Position numbers and translations under genes: made by a program
Assembly (NCBI RefSeq): GCF_010974825.1
Contig: NZ_JAAILA010000007.1
Location: 124,001 to 188,000 of the forward strand
Direction of reading: 5' to 3'
Source of the DNA: Aeromonas rivipollensis
GTDB lineage: Bacteria; Pseudomonadota; Gammaproteobacteria; Enterobacterales; Aeromonadaceae
Length of the DNA: 64,000 nt
Shown: positions 46,154-55,344 of the stretch, piece after piece
How positions within the stretch are numbered: position 1 is the first letter of the stretch
Layout: every line of letters begins with the position of its first letter
The notes under the pieces: model-generated
The model's input: only the letters and a program-made list of their open reading frames with translations
The model's database searches: none
Told to the model about the DNA's origin: nothing

Positions 46154-47092
46154 TCAGCGGCACTGGGCGAAGGCGTCGGCCAACTGTTGCATGAAGTGCG
46201 GATAAGCATCAGCACCAAGCGGCACCTGCTCACCCACTTCATCGAGCAGCAACACCTTGGCGCCGGTATTACGGGCGACCGATTCGATCACCGCAGGCGA
46301 GAATTGCGGCTCGGCATAGATGCAGCTCGCCTGTTTCTCTTCAAGCGCCTTGCGGATCTCCACCAAGGTCTTGGCGCCGGGGCGACGCTCCGGGCTCACG
46401 GTGAAGTGGCCCTTGGAGCTCATGCCGTAGTGACGCTCCCAGTATCCATAGGCCTCGTGAAACACGAAATAGCCCTTCTGGTTCACCGCCTTCATCTGTT
46501 CGGCGATCACCTTGTCCTTGGCGTCTACCTTGGCATCGAATGCGGCCAGGTTGGCGGCATAACGGGCCTGATTGGCCGGATCCTGCTTGGCAAGCTCGGT
46601 CGCGATCGCCTTGGCAATCACCTTGGCCTGGGTCGGCCCCAGCCAGATATGGGGATCCACCCCCTCGTGGTGATGCCCCTCATGACCTTCATCATGGTCA
46701 TCGTGCCCATGGGCGGCGTGATCATGGTCGTGGTCGTCATGATGAGCGGGATCCTGGCTGCCCTGAGTCGCGTAGTTGAACAGCGGCATCCCCGGGACCT
46801 GGGTCAGGGTCAGCTTGTGGGGATGATCGGCCAGCGGCTTGGCCATGAAACCTTCCAGCTCGGGGCCGACCCACACCACCAGATCGGCGTCATTGATGCT
46901 GCGAATATCGGAAGGACGCAGGGAGAAGTCGTGGGGAGAGGCGCCGGTTGGCAGCAAGACTTTGGGCTCGCTCACGCCATCGGTGATGGCCGCCGCGATA
47001 AAACCCAGGGGTTTGATGGTGGTCAGCACCTCGAGGGCGCGGACAGGCAGACTCACTGCCAGCAGCGCAGTGATCAGAGTAAGAATTCGCAT
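46154..47092 (-). CDS. znuA: Zinc ABC transporter substrate-binding protein ZnuA
   Basis: A 312-residue periplasmic zinc chaperone. The signal peptide (RILTLITALLAVSLPVRA) is followed by the cluster A-I fold, with zinc-ligand histidines in GASPHDFSLRPSD and VDPHIWLG. A long His/Asp-rich loop (HHDDHDHDHAAHGHDDHD and on, about residues 120-150) is typical. It delivers Zn2+ to ZnuB. It is divergent from znuCB around two Zur boxes. Confidence 0.95.
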   Translation of the reverse strand: MRILTLITALLAVSLPVRALEVLTTIKPLGFIAAAITDGVSEPKVLLPTGASPHDFSLRPSDIRSINDADLVVWVGPELEGFMAKPLADHPHKLTLTQVPGMPLFNYATQGSQDPAHHDDHDHDHAAHGHDDHDEGHEGHHHEGVDPHIWLGPTQAKVIAKAIATELAKQDPANQARYAANLAAFDAKVDAKDKVIAEQMKAVNQKGYFVFHEAYGYWERHYGMSSKGHFTVSPERRPGAKTLVEIRKALEEKQASCIYAEPQFSPAVIESVARNTGAKVLLLDEVGEQVPLGADAYPHFMQQLADAFAQCR

Positions 47093-47117
47093 AGAGGTCT
47101 CGTCAGGGAGTGAGTGT

Positions 47118-47157
47118 GTGATAATATAACAAACCAACGTCGCTGTTATATTATAAC
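47118..47157. promoter_or_regulatory. Two Zur boxes between znuA and znuC
   Basis: GTGATAATATAACA (47118-47131) and TGTTATATTATAAC (47144-47157) match the Zur core TGTTATAWTATAAC in opposite orientations, the second perfectly. They lie between the two divergent starts, so both operons should be repressed when zinc is sufficient. Confidence 0.88.
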
Positions 47158-47186
47158 TCTCACAGGCTGTAAACCCCGGAGCTGTC

Positions 47187-47951
47187 ATGACCCAACTGGT
47201 GGAGCTGAAAGAGGTCTGTCTGTCATTTGACGGACGGTCCGTGCTCGACAAGGTCTCCTTTACCCTGAACAAAGGCAAAATCACCACACTAGTCGGCCCC
47301 AACGGGGCGGGCAAGAGCACCCTGAGCAAGCTGGTGCTGGGCCTGCTCAACCCGGACTCCGGCAAGATCATTCGTCGTCGCGATCTGCGGGTCGGCTATG
47401 TTCCCCAGCGCCTCTATCTGGATCCCACCCTGCCACTGACGGTGCGCCGCTTCCTCCAGCTCGGCAAGAACAGCCGCCTCTCCATCGAGGAAGCGCTGGA
47501 GCGTGTAGGCGCCCAGGAGCTGCTGGACAACCGGATGCAGAAGCTCTCCGGCGGCGAGATGCAGCGAGTGCTGCTGGCCCGTGCCCTGCTGGTCAAGCCC
47601 GAGCTGCTGGTGCTGGACGAGCCGGTCCAGGGGGTGGATATCACGGGCCAGATCGAGCTCTACGCCCTCATCAGCCAGCTGGCGGCCGAGTTCAACTGCG
47701 CCGTGCTGATGGTCTCCCACGATCTGCACCTGGTGATGGCCAGCACCCACGAGGTGATCTGCCTCAATCGCCACATCTGCTGCCACGGCGAGCCGGAGAG
47801 CGTGGCACGCCACCCCGAATTTGCCCGCCTGTTCGGACGCCCGGAGCGGGAGGTGCTGGCGGTCTATACCCACCACCATCACTGCGACGGCGAACACCAT
47901 CATCATGAGCCGCAGGTCCCCGTCATCCGCCTGCCGTCTCGCAATCCATAA
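47187..47951 (+). CDS. znuC: Zinc ABC transporter ATPase ZnuC
   Basis: A 254-residue ABC ATPase. Walker A is [10 protein letters not shown], the signature [10 protein letters not shown] and Walker [13 protein letters not shown]. The C-terminus carries a histidine-rich tail ([16 protein letters not shown]) that may sense or buffer zinc. The start follows GGAG. znuB begins 20 bases after its stop. Confidence 0.95.
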   Translation: MTQLVELKEVCLSFDGRSVLDKVSFTLNKGKITTLVGPNGAGKSTLSKLVLGLLNPDSGKIIRRRDLRVGYVPQRLYLDPTLPLTVRRFLQLGKNSRLSIEEALERVGAQELLDNRMQKLSGGEMQRVLLARALLVKPELLVLDEPVQGVDITGQIELYALISQLAAEFNCAVLMVSHDLHLVMASTHEVICLNRHICCHGEPESVARHPEFARLFGRPEREVLAVYTHHHHCDGEHHHHEPQVPVIRLPSRNP

Positions 47952-47971
47952 GCGCAGTTAAGGACATTCAA

Positions 47972-48751
47972 GTGGACAGCTTTCTGTTATATGCCCTCGC
48001 GGCCGGCCTCGGCATCGCCCTGCTGGCCGGGCCCCTCGGCAGCTTCGTGGTGTGGCGCAAGATGGCCTACTTTGGCGACACCCTCTCCCACGCCTGCCTG
48101 TTCGGCATCGCCCTCGGCATACTGCTGCAGGTGGATCTCACCCTGGCGGTGGTGGTCTGCTGCCTCGCCATGGCCATGCTGCTGGTGATCATGAGCCGCA
48201 ACCAGCAGGTGGCAACCGATACCCTGCTCGGCATCCTGGCCCACAGCGCCCTCTCCCTTGGCCTGGTCACCTTGAGCTTCATGGACAACGTGCGGGTGGA
48301 TCTGATGGCCTACCTGTTTGGCGACCTGCTCTCGGTACAACCCATGGACCTGCTCTGGATCTACGGTGGCGGCACCCTGGTGCTGCTCACCCTGTGGCGG
48401 CTGTGGGATCCCCTGCTCTCCATGACCATCTCGGAGGAGCTGGCGCGGGTGGAAGGGGTGCGGGTCGACGTGCTGCGCTGCGTGCTGATGCTGCTGATAG
48501 GCCTGGTGATCGCCGTGGCCATGAAGTTTGTCGGGGCGCTCATCATCACATCCTTGCTGATCATTCCCGCCGCCACCGCCCGCCGCTTCAGCCAGACGCC
48601 GGAGCAGATGGCCGGCTTTGCGGCCCTGATCGGCTGCCTCGCCGTGCTGGGGGGCCTGACCCTCTCCTGGTACCAGGACACACCCGCAGGCCCCTCGGTC
48701 GTGGTCTGCGCCACCAGCCTCTTTATCCTGAGCCAGTTCAAGAAAGCCTGA
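47972..48751 (+). CDS. znuB: Zinc ABC transporter permease ZnuB
   Basis: A 259-residue ABC-3 family permease with about eight membrane helices. Landmarks are [20 protein letters not shown], with the coupling-region AYFGD, and [20 protein letters not shown]. The start codon is GTG. It ends [10 protein letters not shown]; a short similar sequence recurs 100 bases downstream. Confidence 0.95.
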   Translation: MDSFLLYALAAGLGIALLAGPLGSFVVWRKMAYFGDTLSHACLFGIALGILLQVDLTLAVVVCCLAMAMLLVIMSRNQQVATDTLLGILAHSALSLGLVTLSFMDNVRVDLMAYLFGDLLSVQPMDLLWIYGGGTLVLLTLWRLWDPLLSMTISEELARVEGVRVDVLRCVLMLLIGLVIAVAMKFVGALIITSLLIIPAATARRFSQTPEQMAGFAALIGCLAVLGGLTLSWYQDTPAGPSVVVCATSLFILSQFKKA

Positions 48752-48762
48752 GCCTGGAGTGG

Positions 48763-48840
48763 CCTGATCCTAGTTATCAGGCCGCTCACACCCTCGACCC
48801 CTCGTTCATCGCCAGCCCCTGTTTATCCTGAGCCAACAGC
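48763..48840. other. Hairpin and short znuB-tail-like sequence after znuB
   Basis: GGCCTGAT and its complement (48763-48784) form an 8-bp stem with no T run. At 48818-48840 the sequence CTGTTTATCCTGAGCCAACA resembles the znuB tail CTCTTTATCCTGAGCCAGTT, with a 14-base exact core. It may be another gene-tail remnant, but it is too short to be sure. Confidence 0.4.
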
Positions 48841-48848
48841 TCGCCGGG

Positions 48849-49739
48849 CTAGAGCGGCATGCTCTGGCGCGTCTCCATCATCAGCCACTGGCGCAGCCGG
48901 CTGATGGCGGGCTCATGGGCCCGGGATCGCTTGCAGGTGAAGTAGAAGGCATCCCCCGTCTCCAGCTGGTGCACCGGCAAGGCCACCAACTGGGGATCGT
49001 CCGGTCGCAGCATGTAGTCGTTCACGAACGCCACCCCCTGATCCCAGGCCGCCGCCTCCATCGCCAGCAGCACATGACTGAAGTGGTGCATCCGCGCCTC
49101 GTCCGGAATGACCAGCCCCCCCGCCTTGGCCCAGCGCTGCCAATCCTCCCCCCGCGCCTTGTAGATGGACTGCACCGAGAGCAGCGACAACTGCCAGATG
49201 GCGGCAGGCCACTCTCCCTCCACCTGCTGCAACAGGCGACGGCTGCAGACCGGAAAGAGCCGCTCCCGATAGATGAGATCGTGGCAATAGCCGCGCCCGT
49301 GGGGGGAGACAGTGATGAAGCAGTCCGCCACCCGATCGGAGAGTTCGGGATCTTCCGCCACCATCTCGAGGCTCAGATCCAGCTCGGGGTAGAGCTGGCG
49401 CAGCCCGGCCAGCCTGGGGATCAGCCACTTCACCGCGAACGAGCTGTAGACTGCGAGCCGCAGCCGCATCTCGCCGCCACCGCGCAGCTGTTCGCTGCTC
49501 TGGGCTATCTGGCCGAGCCCGGCGGAGATCCCCTCGAAATAGCTCTCCCCCTGGGCGGTCAGTGACAGCAGGCGCCCCTGGCGCAGCAGCAGCCGCTCCC
49601 CCAGAAAATCCTCCAGCAGGCGGATCTGGTGGCTGACCGCGCTCTGGCTGACATTGAGCTCCAGGGCCGCACGGGAGAAGCTGAGCAGGCGGGCAACCGC
49701 CTCGAAGTATTGAACGGCGCGCAGGGGAGGTAGTTTCAT
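48849..49739 (-). CDS. LysR-family transcriptional regulator (GcvA-like)
   Basis: A 296-residue regulator. The N-terminal helix-turn-helix (FSRAALELNVSQSAVSHQIR, about 22-41) and start MKLPPLRAVQYFEAVARLLS fit the GcvA/AmpR-like branch. An effector-binding domain follows. It is divergent from an EamA transporter gene across about 90 bases, so it probably controls that transporter. Effector unknown. Confidence 0.9.
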   Translation of the reverse strand: MKLPPLRAVQYFEAVARLLSFSRAALELNVSQSAVSHQIRLLEDFLGERLLLRQGRLLSLTAQGESYFEGISAGLGQIAQSSEQLRGGGEMRLRLAVYSSFAVKWLIPRLAGLRQLYPELDLSLEMVAEDPELSDRVADCFITVSPHGRGYCHDLIYRERLFPVCSRRLLQQVEGEWPAAIWQLSLLSVQSIYKARGEDWQRWAKAGGLVIPDEARMHHFSHVLLAMEAAAWDQGVAFVNDYMLRPDDPQLVALPVHQLETGDAFYFTCKRSRAHEPAISRLRQWLMMETRQSMPL

Positions 49740-49830
49740 TATCCAAAATTCTCATGGATGGTGATTTTTTATCATTTTACTGGATAACGGGCGTCAGACT
49801 ACCCTTCCCTCATCTAACGTGGGAGGTGGT

Positions 49831-50688
49831 ATGAACGCAGTCGGGATTGGCATCCTCTATCTGGTGCTGGGCAACATGGTGGCGGTCTTCTCCGATGCGC
49901 TGGTCAAGGTGCTGGAGCCGAGCCAGCCGGTGTTCCAGTTCGTCTTCTTCCGCCAGCTCTCCGCCGCCCTCCTGCTGGCGCCCTGGCTGCTCTGGTCCTG
50001 GCGGCGCAACCCGCCGGTGGCCATCAAGTGGCACCTGCTGCGTGCCCACATCTGGGCGATCGGCGTCTGCCTGATGGTGGTCGCCCTCACCCGCTTGCCG
50101 CTGGCCACCGCCAACGCCCTCTTCTATGCGGCCCCGCTGCTGATGGTGCCGCTCGCGGTCTGGCTGGCAGGGGAAGCGCTGTCGCGCCAGAAGGTGCTGA
50201 CGGCCCTGGTGGGTTTCATCGGTGTGCTGATAGTGTTGCGCCCGACCGAGGTGAACTGGGCCGCCCTGGCGGCGCTCGGGGTGGCGCTCTCCATGGCGGT
50301 CAACAACCTGCTGATCAAGCGGATCCCCCTCAAGCAGCCCATAGCCCAGACCCTGTTCTTCACCAACGTGCTGAGCATGCCCATCATACTGGCGCTGGCC
50401 TGGTGGGAAGGGGGAGCCTGGCAGTGGCAGATGTGGTGGCCCGCCTTCGGCTCCTCGGCGCTGATCATGGTCTATGCGGGCTTGTGCGTGGTGGCCTATC
50501 GCAAGGCGGAGGCGAGCAAGATCGCCTCGGCGGAATACACGGGCCTGCTGATGGCGGTCGCCATCGGGGTCTGGTTGTTCGACGAGCAACCGGGTCTGCC
50601 GCTGCTGCTGGGGTGCCTGTGCATCATACTGCCGCTGGTCGCCATGGCGCGCGGCAAGTCAAAGCCGCTGGCAGAGCCGGCGGTCTGA
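49831..50688 (+). CDS. EamA/DMT-family transporter
   Basis: A 285-residue drug/metabolite-type permease of about ten helices in two EamA repeats (first MNAVGIGILYLVLGNMVAVF; second from ALAALGVALSMAVNNLLIKR). The start follows GGGAGGTGGT. It is divergent from the LysR gene. Substrate cannot be inferred; RhtA-type exporters are relatives. Confidence 0.85.
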   Translation: MNAVGIGILYLVLGNMVAVFSDALVKVLEPSQPVFQFVFFRQLSAALLLAPWLLWSWRRNPPVAIKWHLLRAHIWAIGVCLMVVALTRLPLATANALFYAAPLLMVPLAVWLAGEALSRQKVLTALVGFIGVLIVLRPTEVNWAALAALGVALSMAVNNLLIKRIPLKQPIAQTLFFTNVLSMPIILALAWWEGGAWQWQMWWPAFGSSALIMVYAGLCVVAYRKAEASKIASAEYTGLLMAVAIGVWLFDEQPGLPLLLGCLCIILPLVAMARGKSKPLAEPAV

Positions 50689-50689
50689 A

Positions 50690-51271
50690 TCAGAGCAGCA
50701 AGGGGGCAACCCTCTGCTGCAGATGGGGGATCACCTCCTGCTCGAACCAGGGATTCTTCTTGAGCCAGAAGGTGTTGCGGGGCGAAGGGTGCGGCAGCGG
50801 CAACCAGGCCGGGCCATAGTCAGCCCAGTTGCGCACCGTCTCGGTAAGCGAATCCTTGCCCGCATCACGCAGATAGTGCCGCTGAGCGTACTGGCCGATC
50901 AGCAGGGTCAGCTCTATGTTGGGCAACAGCATCAGCACCTTGTCGTGCCAGGTGGGCGCGCACTCGGGTCTGGGCGGCAGATCCCCCGACTTGCCCTTGC
51001 CGGGGTAGCAGAGCCCCATCGGCATGATGGCGATGCGGGACTCGTCGTAGAAGGTGGCCTTGTCCACCCCGAGCCAGTGCCGCAGCCGATCGCCTGAGGG
51101 ATCATCCCAGGGGATGCCGCTGGCATGGACGCGGGTACCGGGCGCCTGACCGATGATCAGCAGGCGAGCACGCTCGCTGCCGCGGATCACCGGCCTGGGT
51201 CCCAGCGGCAGGTGGGCCTCGCACAGACGGCAGGCCCGGATCTGTTCAAACAGCAGGTCGAGTCGGTTCAT
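50690..51271 (-). CDS. Uracil-DNA glycosylase-family protein
   Basis: A 193-residue protein. It contains RARLLIIGQAPGTRVHASG with the family GQAPG motif and a later LPLPHPSPRN segment equivalent to the HPSPxN box. N-terminal cysteines (CRLCEAHLPLGPRP) resemble Fe-S-type members, but only two are evident. It may be a DNA repair enzyme or a related non-glycosylase. It is convergent with the EamA gene, the stops one base apart. Confidence 0.8.
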   Translation of the reverse strand: MNRLDLLFEQIRACRLCEAHLPLGPRPVIRGSERARLLIIGQAPGTRVHASGIPWDDPSGDRLRHWLGVDKATFYDESRIAIMPMGLCYPGKGKSGDLPPRPECAPTWHDKVLMLLPNIELTLLIGQYAQRHYLRDAGKDSLTETVRNWADYGPAWLPLPHPSPRNTFWLKKNPWFEQEVIPHLQQRVAPLLL

Positions 51272-51372
51272 GGCCTGATGGTAACAGAGTTTCCGGCAGG
51301 ATCCCGCTTGTGGAACCGGCGGCAGATACTTATCATGCGGCCACATTTGTTTAATTTAATAAACGGAAAGCG

Positions 51373-52266
51373 ATGAAGAACTGGCTGGGCCCCGGCAGTG
51401 CGGCCCTCTCCTTCGTGCTCTGGGGCATGCTGCCCCTCTATTACCAGTTCATGCCCGAGATCAACATGTGGGAGTTGCTCTCCCACCGGGTACTCTGGTC
51501 TGTCATCCTGCTGGGCGGCCTCTTCCTGCTGCTCGGGGTGCGGGTCCCCTGGGCACGCCTGCGCAGCGAGCCCCGCCAGCTTGGCCTCATCCTGCTGGCG
51601 GGCCCCGTCATGTCCATCAGCTGGTGCATGTTCACCTGGTGCCTGACCACGGGCCAGGTGCTGGCCACCAGCCTCGCCTTCTTCATGACGCCGCTGTTCA
51701 ACATCGCCTTCGCCGTGCTCTTCCTCAAGGAGCGACTCACCCCCCAGAAACATCTGGCGGTCGCCCTGGCCCTGGCGGGGCTGGCCTACATGCTGTTCTC
51801 CTACGGCGAACTGCCCTGGTTCTCCCTGATCATGGGGGCCAACTTCGCCTTCTACGGCCTCATCAAGAAGAAGGTGCGCCACGATGCCGGTGTCAGCCTC
51901 TATCTCGAGTCCCTGGCCCAGCTTCCCGTCGCCCTGCTGATCCTCGCCTGGCTGGGGCTGCACGGCATAAGCCAGTTCATGGCCGGTGACTGGGCCGACA
52001 AGCTGCTGCTGATGGGCACAGCCCCCGCGACCCTGCTGCCGGTGGGGCTGTTCTGCTACGCAGTGGCACGCACCCGCATGAGCACTGTTGGGCTGCTGCA
52101 ATACATAGAGCCGAGCCTCGCCTTCCTGCTCGCCATCTTCTGGTTTGGCGAGATCCCGGATCCGGTGAAATCGGTGGGCTTCGCCTTCGTCTGGGCCGGC
52201 CTGCTGGTGAGCCTGCTGCCCCTGCACCTGCTCAGGCGCGGCGGGGTACAGTGGAAAGAGTCGTGA
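51373..52266 (+). CDS. rarD: RarD-type EamA transporter
   Basis: A 297-residue permease of the RarD branch: [33 protein letters not shown], and [20 protein letters not shown]. Ten helices are expected. Substrate is unknown (chloramphenicol sensitivity in some bacteria). Its 3' end overlaps the GIY-YIG gene by 16 bases. Confidence 0.9.
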   Translation: MKNWLGPGSAALSFVLWGMLPLYYQFMPEINMWELLSHRVLWSVILLGGLFLLLGVRVPWARLRSEPRQLGLILLAGPVMSISWCMFTWCLTTGQVLATSLAFFMTPLFNIAFAVLFLKERLTPQKHLAVALALAGLAYMLFSYGELPWFSLIMGANFAFYGLIKKKVRHDAGVSLYLESLAQLPVALLILAWLGLHGISQFMAGDWADKLLLMGTAPATLLPVGLFCYAVARTRMSTVGLLQYIEPSLAFLLAIFWFGEIPDPVKSVGFAFVWAGLLVSLLPLHLLRRGGVQWKES

Positions 52267-52607
52267 GCGCCAGTATCGCGGCAGCTGGGCTGTCCCCCCG
52301 CTGGTTTATCTATCTGGTGCGCACCGGCGCGGGCTCGCTCTATGCGGGGATCAGCACGGATCCCGAGCGGCGCCTGCGCCAGCATCAGAGCGGCAAGGGC
52401 GCCCGCTCCCTGCGTGGCAAGGGGCCGCTGACCCTGGTGTGGCGCCAGGGGGTGGCAGACAAGGGCGAGGCACTGCGCCTCGAATATCGCCTCAAGCAGC
52501 AGAGCAAGGCATTCAAGGAGCGCCTGGTACTCGACCCCGAACTCTGGCACGACTGGAGCCAGCCCTGGCTGAGCGTCGCCGCGACCCCCATCAATCCGTC
52601 CCCCTGA
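52251..52607 (+). CDS. GIY-YIG nuclease-superfamily protein (UPF0213/YhbQ-like)
   Basis: A 118-residue protein. It has [20 protein letters not shown] (GIY-YIG region with Y and the spacing to Y), then [18 protein letters not shown]. The small stand-alone type resembles YhbQ. The start may be the ATG at 52251 or a GTG four codons later; both overlap rarD, which suggests coupling. Confidence 0.85.
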   Translation: MERVVSASIAAAGLSPRWFIYLVRTGAGSLYAGISTDPERRLRQHQSGKGARSLRGKGPLTLVWRQGVADKGEALRLEYRLKQQSKAFKERLVLDPELWHDWSQPWLSVAATPINPSP

Positions 52608-52617
52608 ACCAGCCGCC

Positions 52618-52646
52618 ATAAAAAAGGCCACCCAAAAGGGTGGCCG
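52618..52646 (-). terminator. Terminator of the psp operon
   Basis: GGCCACCC and complement with an AAAA loop, followed on the minus strand by six T. It may also stop rightward transcripts weakly. Confidence 0.85.
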
Positions 52647-52663
52647 TAAAGGGTCAGGGAGGT

Positions 52664-52882
52664 TTAACGGTAGGTGTTCGACTGCTTGCGCCTGTTGCTG
52701 AGCAACCAGCACACTGCCAGCACCAGCAGCAACCAGGGCGCCAGCTTGATGATGAGGGCAAACATGCCGGCCAGGGCGCCAAACAGCACGAAGACCCCGC
52801 TTACCAGCAGCATGGCCAGCACGGTAAAACCGGTCAGCGCCATGGTCACCAGCACCAGCATCAAGACGATAAATTCCAGCAT
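52664..52882 (-). CDS. pspG: PspG-like envelope-stress membrane protein
   Basis: A 72-residue protein made of two hydrophobic helices (MLEFIVLMLVLVTMALTGFT and ALIIKLAPWLLLVLAVCWLL) with a basic end (NRRKQSNTYR). The second half matches E. coli PspG (ALMIKLLPWLLLAIAVVWVI). In E. coli pspG is a separate PspF-dependent gene; here it is the third gene of the psp operon. Confidence 0.75.
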   Translation of the reverse strand: MLEFIVLMLVLVTMALTGFTVLAMLLVSGVFVLFGALAGMFALIIKLAPWLLLVLAVCWLLSNRRKQSNTYR

Positions 52883-52930
52883 GTTGTGCTCCTCACAGGC
52901 TTGCAGTGGCCGGCGGGTCTGATCCGGGGA

Positions 52931-53137
52931 TCAGTCCAGCCAGCGTTTCAATTCACGACGGGGCGGCATCACCAGCACCGCCAGCAGATAGAGGGCCAGG
53001 GCCAGGGGCGGCATCAGGATAAGCGCCAGCAAGGCCAGCACCCGCACCGTCACCCTCGAGATCCCAAGCCCGTTGGCCAGACCGGCACAGACCCCGGTCA
53101 GCTTGCGATGGGCCAGATCTTTGGGCCAGGGGCTCAT
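52931..53137 (-). CDS. pspC: Short PspC-domain protein
   Basis: A 68-residue protein. It has the PspC start LAHRKLTGVCAGLANGLGIS and one hydrophobic segment (LALLALILMPPLALALYLLA). It lacks the leucine-zipper C-terminus of E. coli PspC (119 residues), and no pspB is present. It lies 2 bases after pspA. Confidence 0.8.
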   Translation of the reverse strand: MSPWPKDLAHRKLTGVCAGLANGLGISRVTVRVLALLALILMPPLALALYLLAVLVMPPRRELKRWLD

Positions 53138-53139
53138 GG

Positions 53140-53802
53140 TTATGCCTCCGCCTTCCGGCTTTTCAGGCGAGCCAGCTCGCGCTCAATCTCATCGTTCAAC
53201 TCCAGCTCGCGGAACTGGGCCTCCAGCGAGGGATTCTGCCCCAGAGTAGCCGCCTCCAGCTGGGCTTCCAGCTGATCGACCCGGCCCTGAAAGCCGTCGA
53301 AGCGGGCCATCAGCTCATGCATGCGCTGGTTGTCCACCTGGGCGCGGGCACGGATCCGGCTGTGGGCAGTCTGTTCGCGCAGGGTCAGCATCTTCTGCTT
53401 CTCGCGGGCCTCGGTCAGCTTGGTCGCCAGCCGCTCGCTGTCGGCGATGAGCTGGGCCAGCACCTCGGCTACCCGGGCCTTGTCCTGCTCCAGTTGCTCG
53501 CACTTCTTGACCTCGGCCAGCTTCTCCGTGAGGGCGGCACGGGCCAGATCCTCACGTCCCTTCTGGATGGCGAGCTCGGCCTTGGCAGACCACTCCTGGA
53601 TCTGGTGGCGCAGCGCCTGCTGATGGCGCTCCAGCTGTTTCTGTTCGGCGATGACGCGGGCAGCCTGGGTTCTCATCTCTATCTGCACCTGCTCCATCTC
53701 TTCGATCATCAGACGCAGCATCTTTTCCGGCTCTTCGCTCTTGTCGAGCAGGCTGTGCAGGTTGGCATTGATCACGTCAGTCAGGCGGCTGAATACGCTC
53801 AT
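53140..53802 (-). CDS. pspA: Phage-shock protein A
   Basis: A 220-residue PspA/IM30 protein that is almost entirely helical. The N-terminal membrane-binding helix is MSVFSRLTDVINANLHSLLD, followed by PEKMLRLMIEEMEQVQIEMR and long coiled coils. It binds stressed membranes and, in E. coli, inhibits PspF. First gene of a pspA-pspC-pspG-like operon under a sigma-54 promoter. No pspF is visible next to it. Confidence 0.95.
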   Translation of the reverse strand: MSVFSRLTDVINANLHSLLDKSEEPEKMLRLMIEEMEQVQIEMRTQAARVIAEQKQLERHQQALRHQIQEWSAKAELAIQKGREDLARAALTEKLAEVKKCEQLEQDKARVAEVLAQLIADSERLATKLTEAREKQKMLTLREQTAHSRIRARAQVDNQRMHELMARFDGFQGRVDQLEAQLEAATLGQNPSLEAQFRELELNDEIERELARLKSRKAEA

Positions 53803-53848
53803 GGTCTGGCTCCTTGTTCATGGGGATGGCTATCTCTTCCCATGGCAT

Positions 53849-53865
53849 TACAAGAGCCGTGCCAA
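53849..53865 (-). promoter_or_regulatory. Sigma-54 promoter of the psp operon
   Basis: Minus strand TTGGCACGGCTCTTGTA matches TTGGCACG-N4-TTGCA with one mismatch and GG-N10-GT spacing. It lies 47 bases before pspA. In enterics this promoter type is activated by PspF. Confidence 0.85.
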
Positions 53866-53964
53866 GATAATTTATTGTTGTTTTACAGATAGATGGAGAT
53901 TCGACGTTGCCATCTCAAGGCCATGAGTTGGTAAAAATGGCCAACATGGTGGTGATATTAACCA

Positions 53965-53992
53965 ATAAAAAAGGGAGCCGGCGGCTCCCTTC
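53965..53992 (-). terminator. Terminator after plsC
   Basis: AGGGAGCCG and complement, followed on the minus strand by six T. Confidence 0.85.
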
Positions 53993-54011
53993 ATGCAGTT
54001 GGGCTCAAACC

Positions 54012-54740
54012 TCAGGCGGCCGGGCGATGGCCCAGCTTGCCATCCAGCTCCGCCAGCTTGGCTTCCATCTTGGCCCGGCAGGTATCCGACAGATCGCGGA
54101 TGCCGGCGGCGCCGTGCTCCTTGCTGCACAGGGGGGGCAGCATCTCCAGCAGCACCTCGCCGTTGTCCCAGCGGTTCAGGTCAACCTGACCGAAGTAGCT
54201 GGAACAGACGATGGGCACCACGGGCACTTCGGCCTGGACGGCGGTGTGGAAGGCACCGGCCTTGAACGGCAGCAGACCGCGGCCCTGCGAGCGGGTCCCT
54301 TCCGGGAACATCCAGATGGAGGTGCCGTGGTGCTTGATGCGATCCACCACCTGGCCTATGGTGCCGATGGCGCGGGAGCGGTTGGATCTGTCGATCAGCA
54401 CGTTGCCGGAGAGCCAGAAGATGAGGCCGAAGAAGGGCAGCCACAGCAGGCTCTTCTTGCCCACCGCCACCACGCCGGGGCGCACGGCACCGGTCACGGT
54501 GAAGATGTCGAAGTTGCTCTGGTGATTGCAGACATAGACGGCAGGCCCCGCCGACTTGACCTCGTCCGGAATGGTGACCCGGACCTTGAGCCCGATGAGC
54601 GGGCAGACGGCATGGTACATGCGGGCGAAAACATAGACGTTGTTGGGGTGGCGCGGACGCACCAGACAGAGCAACAGACCAAACACGAACCAGAAGATGA
54701 GCAGCAGGGTAAGCAGCAGCACACGGGCAAGTTTGAGCAT
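54012..54740 (-). CDS. plsC: 1-acylglycerol-3-phosphate O-acyltransferase PlsC
   Basis: A 242-residue inner-membrane acyltransferase making phosphatidate. The catalytic HX4D motif is NHQSNFD (about residue 72). FPEGTRSQGRGLLPFKAGAF is the substrate-binding motif, and VPVVPIVCSS is motif IV. An N-terminal helix (LLLTLLLIFWFVFGLLLCLV) anchors it. It is monocistronic. Confidence 0.95.
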   Translation of the reverse strand: MLKLARVLLLTLLLIFWFVFGLLLCLVRPRHPNNVYVFARMYHAVCPLIGLKVRVTIPDEVKSAGPAVYVCNHQSNFDIFTVTGAVRPGVVAVGKKSLLWLPFFGLIFWLSGNVLIDRSNRSRAIGTIGQVVDRIKHHGTSIWMFPEGTRSQGRGLLPFKAGAFHTAVQAEVPVVPIVCSSYFGQVDLNRWDNGEVLLEMLPPLCSKEHGAAGIRDLSDTCRAKMEAKLAELDGKLGHRPAA

Positions 54741-54916
54741 CGAACACCTCGGAATTTGACTCGGCGCAGTATACTGGTCCCCCTTTTAGCGAACAAGCGT
54801 TCGCCAGACAGAACCGACCACCCCAGATGGAACATGTGGTCGCATCGAATCCCGCTGGCTTGCTCACGCCACCATTGATCGATAGGATATGCCCCATTCA
54901 ACAGGGTAGGACGAGC

Positions 54917-55294
54917 ATGATTTTGCGACAACGCGTGGCGACAAGACTCCTGCTGCTGGTCTGCATCCTGGTGCTCAACTGTGCGGCCCAGCCGCTGGCC
55001 AGGCTGGCACAGCTCGACCAGGCCCTGAGCTGCCAGATGCTCCCCCTCTCCTCGTCCAGCGCCGATGCCGACGAGGGGCAAGCCGCGACGCCCCAGCCCA
55101 GCAGTTGCCAGCTCAACGGCAAGTGGCTCAGTGCCGCCAACCTGCTCTGCGCCGAGCAGATCTTCTTTGCCATCGCCTTCGTGATTGCCCTGCTGGCTCC
55201 CCTGTCGCGCCGCGCCCCTGCGCTTCCTCCTCCCATCAACATCTCGCCTCCCGAACGGCGACTGCACCTCACCCTGTGCGTCTGGCGGGAATGA
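54917..55294 (+). CDS. Small membrane protein before scsB, possibly ScsA-like
   Basis: A 125-residue protein. An N-terminal helix (TRLLLLVCILVLNCAAQPLA) is followed by a Ser/Asp/Gln-rich periplasmic stretch with two cysteines (SCQMLPL and SSCQLNG), a second helix (AEQIFFAIAFVIALLAPLSR) and a Pro-rich end. It lies 50 bases before scsB, where scsA lies in Salmonella. Similarity to ScsA is by position and architecture only. Confidence 0.6.
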   Translation: MILRQRVATRLLLLVCILVLNCAAQPLARLAQLDQALSCQMLPLSSSSADADEGQAATPQPSSCQLNGKWLSAANLLCAEQIFFAIAFVIALLAPLSRRAPALPPPINISPPERRLHLTLCVWRE

Positions 55295-55344
55295 GTCTGC
55301 GGCGGTTTTCTCCACCCTGACTTTCATTTTCAAGAGACAAACAC

